Assembly: GCA_041391485.1 (NCBI GenBank)
Contig: JAWKNY010000004.1
Coordinates: forward strand, 1 to 64,000
Length of the DNA: 64,000 nucleotides
Reading direction: 5' to 3'
DNA from: JACKAF01 sp041391485
Lineage (GTDB): Bacteria; Bdellovibrionota; FAC87; UBA2466; JACKAF01
In this document: piece after piece, positions 26,326 through 35,934 of the stretch
Position numbering within the stretch: the first letter of the stretch is position 1
Layout: each line of letters begins with the position of its first letter
Notes under the pieces: generated by a model
Database searches by the model: none
What the model was told of the DNA's origin: nothing
Seen by the model: only the letters and a program-made list of their open reading frames with translations
Made by a program: the position numbers and the translations under genes

Positions 26326-27641
26326 ATGAGAGTTTGGCAGTCTAAAGAACAAAAGTCTGAAGTTGCAATCGTATCCGGAGTCCGCACACCTTTCGCCAAA
26401 GCTGGCAGCAAGTTAAAAAAGAATACAGCGGTTCAGCTCGGCGTCACCGCCGTGCGAGAGGCGATGGCGCGCGCGGAATTGGACCCGGCCTCCGTTGATG
26501 AAGTGGTGTTTGGCAATGCAGGGACACCTGCAGATGCCGCCAACATCAGCCGAGTCATCTCGCTGCGTTCGGGGTTAGGAAATTCCGTTCCCGCCTACAC
26601 CGTTCACCGCAATTGCGCGAGCGCGATGGAAGCGGTGGCGCAAGGTTGTTTGAAGATCGGAGCGGGGCTTGCGGACACGATGATTGTCGGCGGCACCGAA
26701 AGCATGAGCAACATGCCTCTTCTTTATGGAGAGGAGATGACCGAACTCTTCTCCACGCTCAACTTTGCCAAATCACCGGCCACCAAGTTGCAGAAGGCGG
26801 CGGAGTTTCGTCCCGGTTGGTTAAAGCCAGTGGTGGCGATCATGGAAGGCCTAACCGATCCCATCTCGGGCCTGAATATGGGGCAGACGGCCGAAGTGTT
26901 AGCGCGGGATTTTCAAATCAGTCGCGAAACACAAGATCAATACGCGCTTCGGAGCCACCAAAAGACTGTGGCGGCCCAAAAAGAAGGACGGTTTGCGGAA
27001 GAGATTTTGCCCACACTTTTGGAACCGGATTATGACGAGTGTCTTGAAGCCGACTTTGGACCTCGCGACGGGCAAACCATGGAAGCACTGGCGAAGCTGC
27101 GCCCCTTTTTCGACAAAGAGAATGGGACCATCACTCCTGGAAACGCCTGTCCTATTACGGATGGCGCGGTGAGTTTGGTACTCATGAATGCGGAAAAGGC
27201 CAAGAGCGAGGGGCGTGAGATCTTAGGGCGGATTTCTGGTTTCACGTTTACCGGCTGCGAGCCCAAGCGCATGGGGATGGGCCCCATTCACTCCACGGCC
27301 AAGGTGCTTGATGAGATGGGATTGCCTCTGTCTTCCATAGAGCTCGTGGAACTCAATGAAGCGTTTGCCGCTCAGGTCATTGCCAACCAGATTGCTTTCA
27401 ATTCGAAACAGTATTGTGTGGAGAAACTCGGCCGTAGTCAGGAGCTAGGCGAACTGCGCGACGATATCCTGAACGTGAACGGCGGCGCGATTGCTTTGGG
27501 GCACCCGGTGGGAGCCACAGGGCGCGCCTTATTCTGACGTTGATTTTGGCAATGAAACGGCGAAATTTACACCGTGGGTTGGCGACGCTCTGTATTGGTG
27601 GCGGTCAAGGTGCGGCGTTTGTGCTCGATAGGGGTGAGTGA
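26326..27641 (+). CDS. fadA: Acetyl-CoA acyltransferase (thiolase), frameshifted near the end
   Basis: Thiolase cleaves 3-ketoacyl-CoA in beta-oxidation. The nucleophilic Cys lies in YTVHRNCASAMEAV (about residue 97); VELNEAFAAQV and the NVNGGAIALGHPVGATGR motif supply the acid-base His. The frame ends early just after GATGRALF, but the next frame gives the normal tail, RLILTLILAMKRR then LATLCIGGGQGAAFVLDR with the second active-site Cys, ending at TGA 27641. A single indel near 27530 explains this. The fadB-type gene follows within a few bases, giving the usual alpha2-beta2 complex pair. Confidence 0.9.
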
Positions 27642-27643
27642 AC

Positions 27644-29869
27644 ATGGAATTGACTCGTGAAAATTTGCGTAAGGAAATGAACTCGTTCAAGAGTTCTTTG
27701 AAAGAGGAGTCGATCTCGCATTCCGAAAAGTCTTTCTATCTTGAGAAGGACGGCGAGGTGGCTTCCATTATCCTGGATGAAGTAGGAACCAAAGCCAATA
27801 AGTTGAGCACTTCCAACATGCTTCGTTTGCTGGAGCTGTTCATGGAAATTGAGAGCGACTCGAAGATTGGCTGTATCGTTTTCAAGAGCCGCAAACCCAC
27901 GATCTTTATCGCCGGTGCGGACATTAGCGAAATCGGCAGGATGGGTGAGGCCGACGGAGACGACGCGTCTTCCGCGTTGATGAAGCTTCAGGCCGTATTC
28001 ACCTATCTGGAAAAGATGCCGATTCCGTCTATTGCGGCCATTCATGGGGTGGCGGTCGGAGGCGGGCTTGAGCTCTCGCTTGCGTGTGACTACCGCATGA
28101 TGAGTGACGCTCCCGAGACGCGCGTTGGTTTGCCCGAGGTGTTGCTGGGCGTGATCCCCGGTTGGGGCGGCACGCAACGGCTCCCGCGTCTGGTTGGGCT
28201 GGAGAAGTCGCTCGATTTGATTTTGACGGGACGCCAGGTGGATTCCCGGAGCGCGAAAAAGATGGGCCTTGTCGACAAGGTGGTCCCCAAGGAGCTTTTG
28301 GAGCAAAAAGCCATGCAGTGGGCGCGAAGCTTGGCAAAAAGCCGGGCCAAACGCCGCTATGACGGCAGCCACAGCTTGATGGAGCGCGTACCGGGTGGGA
28401 AGTATGTGGTCTTTGAAGTCGCCAAGAAGAAGCTTCTTGAAAAGACGAAGGGCAATTACCCCGCACCCCTAAAGGCTATCGAGGTCATCAAGGCTACCTA
28501 CGGTGGGAAACTGGAGAAGGGTCTTAAGGTAGAGGCCAAGGCTTTTTGTGAACTCGTTGGCAGCCCTGAGTCCAATAACCTTATCAGTGTGTTCTTTCTC
28601 AACGATGCCGTTAAGAAGGACAAGGGAACCGAGTCCGGTGTCGCGGGCCTGAATGTCGAGCATTCGGCCGTCGTGGGGGCTGGAGTCATGGGCGGCGGTA
28701 TCGCCCAGCTATTCGCCCAAAAAGGAGTCCGCGTCCGATTGAAGGACATCAATTGGAAGGCGATCACTCAAGGCTTTAAGACTGCGCACTCTATTTTTGA
28801 AAAGCGGGTGAAGCGCAAACGCATGAAACCCTATGAGCTGGACAACGCGATGGCGCTTATCGAAGGGACCGTGAACTATACGGGATTCAAGCACACCGAT
28901 TTGGTGGTAGAGGCCGTCGTCGAAGACATGGAGATCAAAAAGAAGGTCTTCCAACAGCTCGAGACTGTGGTCGGAGAGAAGACTATTCTCGCTTCCAACA
29001 CTTCCAGTCTTTCCATCACCGAAATTAGCGAAGCCACCAAGAATCCCGCCCGCGTGGTGGGCATGCACTTTTTCAACCCCGTGGAGAAGATGCCGCTGGT
29101 GGAAATTATCCGAGGTGAGCACACCTCGGATGAAGCAGTGGCTACCATCTTCCAATTTTCCAAGAAGCTGGGAAAAACTCCAGTCGTGGTCAAGGACGGT
29201 CCCGGCTTTGTCGTGAACCGCATCCTGGCGCCTTATCTGAACGAAGCGGTGTTCCTCCTTTTGGACGGAGTCACTCCTGAGGATATGGACCAGATCATGG
29301 AGAAGTTTGGGATGCCGATGGGTCCGGCAACACTGCTAGATGAGATCGGACTGGACATCGGAGCCAAGGTTTCCAAGATCCTTTACGGCGCCTTTGGGGA
29401 TCGCATGAAACCACCGCCGTTCATGGAGCAGGTGGTGAAAGAAGGTTATCTCGGCAAGAAGGTCGGCAAAGGCATCTACGTTTACGGGAAGGGGAAGGGC
29501 GATAAGACGGTCAACCAAGACCTCATCAAAACTTTCAAACCCAAGGCCCGCGATGCGAAGTTGACCGATGAGGTCGTGGAGCGCCGGATGACCTACTTGA
29601 TGGTCAACGAAGCGGCACGCATCTATGCCGAGGGCCTGGTGCGCCACGTTTCCGATATCGACGTTGCGATGATTTTCGGAACAGGTTTCGCGCCCTTTCG
29701 CGGCGGACTCCTGCGATACGCAGACAGCTTAGGCGCTGAGAGCATCGTCAGTGAGTTGGAAGTTCTTTCGCGCACCTACGGAGAGCGTTTCAAGCCCTGT
29801 GAGTACCTGCAGCAGCTTTCTGTGAACGGTGGGACGTTCTACGAGCGTTCTGGCAACGGCAAGCACTAA
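27644..29869 (+). CDS. fadB: Fatty-acid oxidation multifunctional protein (enoyl-CoA hydratase / 3-hydroxyacyl-CoA dehydrogenase)
   Basis: The N-terminal half is a crotonase domain: IFIAGADISEIG (oxyanion hole), GVAVGGGLELSLACDYRM, GLPEVLLGVIPGWGGTQRLPRLVG with catalytic acids. The second half has the NAD-binding HSAVVGAGVMGGGIAQLFAQKG, ILASNTSSLSITEI, VVGMHFFNPVEKMPLVEII and KDGPGFVVNRILAPYLNEA. Length about 741 residues, as for FadB/FadJ. GGGGTGAG lies about 8 bases before ATG 27644; GTG 27638 is an alternative. A strong terminator follows. Which of FadB or FadJ it corresponds to cannot be decided here. Confidence 0.94.
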   Translation: MELTRENLRKEMNSFKSSLKEESISHSEKSFYLEKDGEVASIILDEVGTKANKLSTSNMLRLLELFMEIESDSKIGCIVFKSRKPTIFIAGADISEIGRMGEADGDDASSALMKLQAVFTYLEKMPIPSIAAIHGVAVGGGLELSLACDYRMMSDAPETRVGLPEVLLGVIPGWGGTQRLPRLVGLEKSLDLILTGRQVDSRSAKKMGLVDKVVPKELLEQKAMQWARSLAKSRAKRRYDGSHSLMERVPGGKYVVFEVAKKKLLEKTKGNYPAPLKAIEVIKATYGGKLEKGLKVEAKAFCELVGSPESNNLISVFFLNDAVKKDKGTESGVAGLNVEHSAVVGAGVMGGGIAQLFAQKGVRVRLKDINWKAITQGFKTAHSIFEKRVKRKRMKPYELDNAMALIEGTVNYTGFKHTDLVVEAVVEDMEIKKKVFQQLETVVGEKTILASNTSSLSITEISEATKNPARVVGMHFFNPVEKMPLVEIIRGEHTSDEAVATIFQFSKKLGKTPVVVKDGPGFVVNRILAPYLNEAVFLLLDGVTPEDMDQIMEKFGMPMGPATLLDEIGLDIGAKVSKILYGAFGDRMKPPPFMEQVVKEGYLGKKVGKGIYVYGKGKGDKTVNQDLIKTFKPKARDAKLTDEVVERRMTYLMVNEAARIYAEGLVRHVSDIDVAMIFGTGFAPFRGGLLRYADSLGAESIVSELEVLSRTYGERFKPCEYLQQLSVNGGTFYERSGNGKH

Positions 29870-29888
29870 ACCATCTTCCAAGAATGCA

Positions 29889-29924
29889 AAAAGCCCCTCG
29901 CGTTGCCGCGAGGGGCCTTTTTTA
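29889..29924 (+). terminator. Rho-independent terminator after the fadAB pair
   Basis: Stem GCCCCTCGC (29893-29901) pairs with GCGAGGGGC (29908-29916) around a six-base loop, followed by six T. An A run precedes the stem, so it may also stop transcription from the minus-strand barrel gene. Confidence 0.93.
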
Positions 29925-29949
29925 TTCCGAATCTTGAGTCAGATAACTA

Positions 29950-30744
29950 TTAGAATCCGATCGTCACACCAAACGTGTAGGTGCGAACTGTCGCCATTTC
30001 GACGGAGATCGTGAGATCGATCGCGTCGCTTAGCGAAATCAGTCCGGTCGCCTTGTTGGTGAAGGTATCGGTCGCAATGTTGTAGCTGGTCTTCCAGGCC
30101 GCTCCAAACATTCCGGCGTAGATACCACCGATCAAGCTCGGTACGTATTCGAGGGTTCCCAAATTGTCGAAAGTGGGCGTGGTGACGTTCAACTCAAGGT
30201 TGAAGACCCCGGCCTTTTCGTAGCCGAAACCGACTTCCGCGGTGCGGTTGGACGTGGTCACGTCACGAACCACAGCGGAGAGCTTCATCGCTTTTCCCAC
30301 GCCGAAGTTAAATCCTAAATCCAACTGAGCGGACTGTGTGTCGCTCAGATCGGTTTCTTTTAGGGCCACACCAAAGCCAAAGTCGCCGGAAGAAAAACCA
30401 CCGCCGACATAAGCGCCGTGGGTGAGTTGCGTCGCAGAAGACGGATCGTAACTTCCGGTATAACCGGCACCCAAGCCGAAGTCTTTTGAAACGCTGGCGA
30501 AGGACAGGGTGTAGTCATGCGCCGTGCTCGCCGAATCCAACGGCGGAGAATACAGCACTTGAATTGTCTGGCCTTTTTGGGTTTTTAAAGTCGCGGGCTG
30601 ACCGTGGCCGCTTCGTTCAAGTTCGGGAACACGATACCGCCGGGTAGAACGCGCCCGTTTTTCGTTCGCAAAAGCGTCTACGGGTTGCATCGCCATCATG
30701 GCGCCCACTAGTACAAAAACAGTAATTGAAAGTCGGTGCTTCAT
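29950..30744 (-). CDS. Outer-membrane beta-barrel protein
   Basis: A signal peptide (LSITVFVLVGAMMAMQPVDAFA) is followed by a basic segment and then repeated short strands rich in Gly and alternating hydrophobics: YTLSFASVSKDFGLGAGY, GAYVGGGFSSGDFGFGVAL, LDLGFNFGVGKAMKLSAVV, TAEVGFGYEKAGVFNLEL. The protein ends in Gly-Phe, the usual barrel C-terminus recognised by the Bam machinery. At 264 residues it could form an 8-12 strand barrel. No family is recognised. Confidence 0.75.
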   Translation of the reverse strand: MKHRLSITVFVLVGAMMAMQPVDAFANEKRARSTRRYRVPELERSGHGQPATLKTQKGQTIQVLYSPPLDSASTAHDYTLSFASVSKDFGLGAGYTGSYDPSSATQLTHGAYVGGGFSSGDFGFGVALKETDLSDTQSAQLDLGFNFGVGKAMKLSAVVRDVTTSNRTAEVGFGYEKAGVFNLELNVTTPTFDNLGTLEYVPSLIGGIYAGMFGAAWKTSYNIATDTFTNKATGLISLSDAIDLTISVEMATVRTYTFGVTIGF

Positions 30745-30942
30745 AATAGTCCTCTCAAGTCTGGGTGCGGGTCCGCCCGCACTGGTGGAATCAAACTCTG
30801 TCAGTACATTCGGACGCGGGGCGTTAAGCCTTTAGAGGTTTTTAATGTGTAGCGGCATTAGAGATAGATGTGTGATTTTAGAGGTTTAAGCCAGGGGTCT
30901 AGCGCTTTTGGCGAAGTTTGGGCTAGGATGGGCCCAAAATAA

Positions 30943-31496
30943 ATGACGCGCCTCCTTTTAATATATGTAGGTCTCTGCCTGCCGCTCTGCCTGTGGGCTG
31001 AAGACGAGCTCGGCGACCTGTGCCGCGATACCGTGCACCTGGACGCGCTTTGGCATGGCTACGCGGCCTTGCCGAAAGCACCGCCACCTTATCTGCACCG
31101 CTCGGGTGTCGATCCGCGCTTTTACGTGAAAGCCGAAGTGGATTTCACCGGCGCGCTCTCTTTTGTATTTCACACCAAGATCACCGCACCCGACGGGACG
31201 GAACTGCGCAGTGAACTTCGAGCCGATGAGGAATTTGCCAGGATCCTCAAACACTTTGAGGGTAGCTATAACCGCTTGCGCATTGTGTACGCGGAGCCCG
31301 AACCGGAGGATTCTTATCCCCTCGGTGACATGATCGCGGCGGTCAACCGCCAGACAAGTGCGGGTGTCGACTTACGCAGCTCTTTGGGATTCTTTTTCGC
31401 ACGCCAAGCCTACCGACACGGATTCACCTCCTGTATATTGACACAGATGGGACAGACGGCCACTACGAATTGGTGGTATTCGAACTTAAGCGTTAG
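30943..31496 (+). CDS. Exported protein of unknown function, frameshifted near the end
   Basis: A signal peptide (LLLIYVGLCLPLCLWA) precedes DELGDLCRDTVHLDALWHGYAALPKAPPPYLH, YVKAEVDFTGALSFVF and ARILKHFEGSYNRLRIVYAEPE. Close to the end the frame shifts at about 31430; the next frame reads LYIDTDGTDGHYELVVFELKR and stops at TAG 31496, two bases before the next ATG. I recognise no family. The region reads like a small lipid- or peptide-binding exoprotein, but that is only an impression. Confidence 0.55.
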
Positions 31497-31497
31497 A

Positions 31498-33296
31498 ATG
31501 TCTGTAGGCTTTGGGGGCTATCAGGTGGGGGCAAAGGAAAAGTCCAAGAAAATCCGCGTGAGCCGTTGATTTGGATACGTCTTTCATCTCCCTCAAAACT
31601 GTTGCGCGCCTTTGTCGTATCGCTCATCGCCGTTTTGACCGTTTATACCGCCATCTATTATGAGCCGGGCCAGTATGGAATCTGGTTCGCGACGTGGACG
31701 AGCCTATCTTCTGGGAGACGCGGAGGCCGGTGAGCTAGTGCGCCAGGTGGTGGACGGGGTTTTTGAGCAGAAAAACGCCCGGCCGAAATTGCCCGGTCTC
31801 TTGAGAGATCGTCGGCCTCGATCGTTATCCTTTCTTTGAGTAATGGAGAACAGGCCGCAAAGGTAATCATCGGGCGTGGGCGGGGGATAGTGGCGGCCAC
31901 CGACGATGCCATCCGCCGTAGTCGCGAACCCATGAACCGTCTCTACAACCCGCGGTGGCTGAAGATCGATGTCGTTCAGCAAGCTTCGACTGGAACCCGC
32001 ATTCCAGTTTGGCGGTAGTATGGCGCTAACACGAGCTTCACAAGGCGTTGCCTTCCGCAGACCACACAGCTGGCGTTTTTACCTGAAGAGCTGGTTGCGT
32101 ATTCCCTGGTAGATGAACAGCGACAGCTTCGTTCAGAAAAGATTGTCGCCTACCTCAAGAATGATTCCCGCGCCTTGAAGCGTTTTCACCGGTTGGATGC
32201 GACCAAGCCCCTTCCCGTCTATTGGTTTTCCACGATCAGTTTTTTTACGGATGGCAGAAAATTCCTGGGACTAAAAAACGGGCAGCGGGATATTGCGAGC
32301 ATCGACGGAGCGGCGACTGCGCAAGCGGTAAAACTGGGGACCGAGTTTCTTGCTAATGCGGTGAACTCCGAGGGACGTTTCCTAGTAACGAGTGAACCCG
32401 GTGAAGCGCTTAGCCTGAAGTACGATACCTACCAACACGCAAGTGCGCTGCTGGCGCTTTTGCACGCGGGCGAAGCCGATACCAGCAGTCTCAGTGCCGA
32501 AGCCATTTCGCGTGGACTCGATTTTCTCGTCAAGCACCGACCGGAGGACTTGGGTAGCCTGGGCCTAGGACTTGCTGTTGGCGCCAGATGGTACCGCCTG
32601 CGCCCTTCGAGCGTGGGGTTGCCCAAGCTTCGCGAGTGGGCCGGCGCCATTTTAAAAAAGCAAAAGAACGATGGAAGTTTTGAAGTAGGGGAGGCAAAGC
32701 GTGCCGACGAGTACGCTGGAGCTGCTGTGTTTGGGCTCTGGGAGTGGTTTAACGTCGATAAGTCTGCACCCGTATTGAAGTCTGTGCAGAACGGTTTGGA
32801 CTACCTGGTGAACAAACGCGACAGAAACCTGCCCGACGCGCGGCTGCTCGCCGATCGCTGGTTTGCCCGCACGCTCGCAGGAGTCTACAAGGCGCGCAAA
32901 GAGGTCGCCTATTTGGAACACTTGCAGCGTCTCGCGGGGGCGATGATTGCGAGCCAGAATCTATCCGCGGTCTTCCCGGCGTGGCATGGAAGCTTTTTTC
33001 AACCGCCGGAACTTCTTGAGACCGGCAAGCGGACCGCGGTTTTGTGCGATGTCTACAAGACGGTACGGGCTTTTGGAAAAGACACCATTGCACAAAAGCT
33101 TTTTGAAAGCGTAAAGGCCGCTTCAGCCTTCCAAATCCAGAACCAATTTCTTCCTGAGAATGTGCTCTATGTGGCTCGGCCCGATCAAAAACTTGGCGGT
33201 TTTCCAAGAGGCTTGAGTGACTACCGCATCTCCTTGGAAAACGTGCATACCAATGTCGACGCTTTGGCCTGTTCTTTAGAAGCCCTGACGCGTTAG
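31498..33296 (+). CDS. Membrane-anchored alpha/alpha-toroid repeat protein, frameshifted
   Basis: ATG 31498 begins a short basic region and a membrane helix (LLRAFVVSLIAVLTVYTAIYY). The next 160 residues cross frames three times (31725-32170), with GDAEAGELVRQVVDGVFEQK, LLSNGEQAAKVIIGRGRGIVAA, LPEELVAYSLVDEQRQLRSEKI. From 32175 a stable frame shows repeated two-helix units with WQ/Y-rich ends: YDTYQHASALLALLHAG, DEYAGAAVFGLWEWF, RTLAGVYKARKEVAYLEHLQRLAGAMI, NVHTNVDALACSLEALTR. This pattern matches alpha/alpha-barrel (terpene-cyclase-fold or glycan-binding) proteins. Substrate unknown. It follows the previous gene by one base. Confidence 0.55.
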
Positions 33297-33304
33297 TGTT
33301 CGGT

Positions 33305-34111
33305 TTAGAGGGCCGCGTCTGTCAGCGTGCCACGCCAGACGGTAACGGCTTGCCCCTGCAAACGTACTCTCTCGCCCCCATCATAGTGGACACGCACTTC
33401 GCCGCCACGAGCGGAGACTTGAAAGGCTCTGAGCGTATCTTTGCCGAGCTTGGCGCGCCAGTAGGGGCCCAAAACGCAATGGGCGGAGCCGGTAACCGGA
33501 TCTTCATCAATGCCGAACCGGCTTGCGAAGCATCTGGAAACAAAATCGTACTCGTCGGAACGAGCTGTGAGAATGACCACGAGATCCGCTTCCTCGCGAA
33601 GGCGCGAGAAATCGGGCTTTGCACGGCGGACGTCGTCTTCGCTCGGCACTTCCACAACGAGGTTGTGTTCCAGCGGGTGAAGCGCCAAAGACAATATTTC
33701 AGCGTCCGTGACGGCGCTCAGAAAACCCGGTGGAGACTCAACCGCTTTGGGCGCCCACGCCGGGAGGTCCATTTCCATCCAATCGCCGAGTTTTCGCACG
33801 GTGAGGGGACCACTTCGGGTTTGAAAAACAGCGGCTTCGTCCAGCGGCAAGCTGCCGGTTTCCCAAAGTGTATGCGCCGAAGCTAGCGTGCAGTGCCCAC
33901 ATAGTTCTACTTCTGTCGTCGGTGTAAACCAACGCAACCCAAAACCCTCTCTGCGCGGCACCACAAAACCCGTCTCGGATAAGTTCATCTCCGCCGCCAC
34001 GGCTTGCATCCAACCTGCTTCTTTTTCCTCGTCCAGCAAGACTACCGCCGCTGGATTGCCGCTAAAAGGCTGGCTCGTAAAAGCATCCACCTGATAGCAG
34101 GGATGGCTCAC
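33305..34111 (-). CDS. PhzF family isomerase/epimerase-like protein
   Basis: The product has the PhzF diaminopimelate-epimerase-like fold: VDAFTSQPFSGNPAAVV, MNLSETGFV with the catalytic Glu (about 46), LRWFTPTTEVELCGHCTLA, and in the second half FGIDEDPVTGSAHCVLGPYW. Characterised members isomerise phenazine precursors; most, like this one with no phenazine genes nearby, have no known substrate. Its ATG overlaps the stop of the DUF1015 gene (ATGA). Confidence 0.92.
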   Translation of the reverse strand: MSHPCYQVDAFTSQPFSGNPAAVVLLDEEKEAGWMQAVAAEMNLSETGFVVPRREGFGLRWFTPTTEVELCGHCTLASAHTLWETGSLPLDEAAVFQTRSGPLTVRKLGDWMEMDLPAWAPKAVESPPGFLSAVTDAEILSLALHPLEHNLVVEVPSEDDVRRAKPDFSRLREEADLVVILTARSDEYDFVSRCFASRFGIDEDPVTGSAHCVLGPYWRAKLGKDTLRAFQVSARGGEVRVHYDGGERVRLQGQAVTVWRGTLTDAAL

Positions 34112-35322
34112 GTGAGACTCCGCAGGAGAATGCCGGCCGCGAGTTTGGGAAAGAAATACGTCGATTTCTGCGGCATGTACCGGCCTTCATCGGCCACCAT
34201 CGGGATGTCTTCGACTCCCGGAGTGGGAAGAAAGATGCCAGCGTCCGTATTTTGCATGGCCTGAAGCAGTTCCCCTTCGTCACGGAAGTAGCTTATGCGC
34301 TCACCGCGTTCATGCTCTGAGATTTTGCAAACTTCTTTCAGGAAAACATTATCGGACCAGGTGACCGAGAGTTTTGCGAGTGATCCCCATTCTTCCCGTT
34401 GTGGGTTTTTGGGAGTGCAAAGCATAAACTCGCTCTGATAGCAGAGAATAAAGCTAGGTTCGGTTGCCTGGTTCTTTACGAAGCGATCCAGTTCGCCGCG
34501 GGAAACAGGGTGCACACGGTAAAGCTGCTCCAAGGCCTCGCGTGTTTTGACGTCCATTACCGCGTGACGGATTAACCGGTGAGTCGGGAATACTTGCAGC
34601 GCCGGATCATAAGCATTCGCTACCGCGAAAAACATCCGGCTGCTCTCTTTATCCCCTTTGTACGTGCCCGCTTCGCGCGCGTAAGCCAAAGCGCTCGTGT
34701 AGCGGTGGTGGCCATCGACAATGTAGAGGGGCTGCGATTCGAAAAATCCGGCAATGGCGGTATTCAGCTCCACGGGAAGGCGCCATAGAGAATGGACGAT
34801 GCCATCGTTGGTTTTTCCCTGAAGCTCCGGCGGATCGTAGACAACACTCTCATAGTGCCCGGCCAAAATCCCGTTCTCGTCGCGCACCATCGCAAATACC
34901 GCACTCAGGTGGGACTGGGTTTCGCGCAGCAGGTTGAGGCGATCCTCTACCGGTCGTCCGTGCGTCAGCTCGTGCGGGAGAACGACCCCTTCCGAAAAAT
35001 CTGCAAGTTCAACGGAACAAAGGAGCACATTTCGGCTGTGTTCTTTGTCCGTAGTGAAGCGCTGCTGGTAGAGATAAAAATGTGGAATGGGATCCTGGAC
35101 CAGGATTTTCTCAGATTTCCATTTTCTTAATCGGGCGCCGACTTCAACGTATGCCGACTTATCTTTGGGCAGAATAAGGTGCGCGAAGTTGTAGGGGCTT
35201 TGTTCCCTAAAACGCCGTCCTTGCTCTGGTGTGATGACGTCGTAGGGAGGGGTGATCACATCGCCCAGTTGAATTCGTCCAGTGTCGTAGTGGATTCCGC
35301 GAAACGGATAGACTTTTGCCAT
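34108..35322 (-). CDS. DUF1015 family protein
   Basis: The 404-residue protein matches DUF1015: KVYPFRGIHYD, VITPPYDVITPEQGRRF, SPYNFAHLILPK, the central YIVDGHHRYTSALAYARE, and FPTHRLI. The DGHHR motif suggests a metal or phosphate site but no activity is established for the family. It is the first gene of a pair with phzF (4-base overlap). In many genomes DUF1015 lies beside serine or purine metabolism genes. Confidence 0.9.
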   Translation of the reverse strand: MAKVYPFRGIHYDTGRIQLGDVITPPYDVITPEQGRRFREQSPYNFAHLILPKDKSAYVEVGARLRKWKSEKILVQDPIPHFYLYQQRFTTDKEHSRNVLLCSVELADFSEGVVLPHELTHGRPVEDRLNLLRETQSHLSAVFAMVRDENGILAGHYESVVYDPPELQGKTNDGIVHSLWRLPVELNTAIAGFFESQPLYIVDGHHRYTSALAYAREAGTYKGDKESSRMFFAVANAYDPALQVFPTHRLIRHAVMDVKTREALEQLYRVHPVSRGELDRFVKNQATEPSFILCYQSEFMLCTPKNPQREEWGSLAKLSVTWSDNVFLKEVCKISEHERGERISYFRDEGELLQAMQNTDAGIFLPTPGVEDIPMVADEGRYMPQKSTYFFPKLAAGILLRSLT

Positions 35323-35355
35323 AGGCGCCTACGGTAGCGAATGTCGCCGGAGGGG

Positions 35356-35925
35356 TCAATCGAAGCTTACGGCACCGCGACGCAGTACCTTGGGCTCGGG
35401 ACCCGTGAGATCGACCAGCGTGGACGGCGTGAGATTCTGTACCAGCCCTCCGTCGACAAAGAAGTCCACACCTTCGGGGAAAGTCGCCATCGCTTCCAGA
35501 GCCGACTCCACCGTTGGTTCTCCATGCCGGTTGCAGCTGGTGCTGTAAATGGGTTCGCCTACCGCACGCAGGAACTGTTGAATGAAGGGATCGTCAGGGC
35601 ACCGCAGCGCTATGGTCCCCCCTTCCTCTTTGCGATTTAACACGAAGCTGATAGGCCCGGGCCAGTAGCGATTGAGCCATTCTTTTTGAACACTCGTGAC
35701 CTCTGCCAGCAGTTCGGCATCTTGGCTCGCCGCGACTAGGGCAATGGCCGGTTGGGGGCCTACATTCTTTATTTTCTGAATGCGGGAGAGGCCTTGCGGA
35801 TAAGAGCACGCGGCTCCAAAACCGTACACCGTATCGGTCGGACTGACCCAGATGCTTGTACGAAGATCGTGCTTTTGCAGCTTCGTCCAAAGTTCAGGAT
35901 CTGCAACCGAATAGATGGGAGTCAT
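35356..35925 (-). CDS. tsaC: Threonylcarbamoyl-AMP synthase (Sua5/YrdC/TsaC type)
   Basis: The enzyme makes threonylcarbamoyl-AMP for the t6A modification of tRNAs. Landmarks: WVSPTDTVYGFGA, RIQKIKN (usually KxR), NRYWPGPISFVLN, IALRCPDD, IYSTSCNRHGEPTV, and STLVDLTG near the end. Length 189 residues, YrdC type without the Sua5 C-terminal domain. It sits between DUF1015 and purD, all on the minus strand. Confidence 0.9.
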   Translation of the reverse strand: MTPIYSVADPELWTKLQKHDLRTSIWVSPTDTVYGFGAACSYPQGLSRIQKIKNVGPQPAIALVAASQDAELLAEVTSVQKEWLNRYWPGPISFVLNRKEEGGTIALRCPDDPFIQQFLRAVGEPIYSTSCNRHGEPTVESALEAMATFPEGVDFFVDGGLVQNLTPSTLVDLTGPEPKVLRRGAVSFD

Positions 35926-35934
35926 GTTTCGAAT

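Noticed and set aside
33296..33886. 196-codon plus-strand frame downstream of the toroid gene
   Set aside because: Antisense to the well-conserved PhzF gene.
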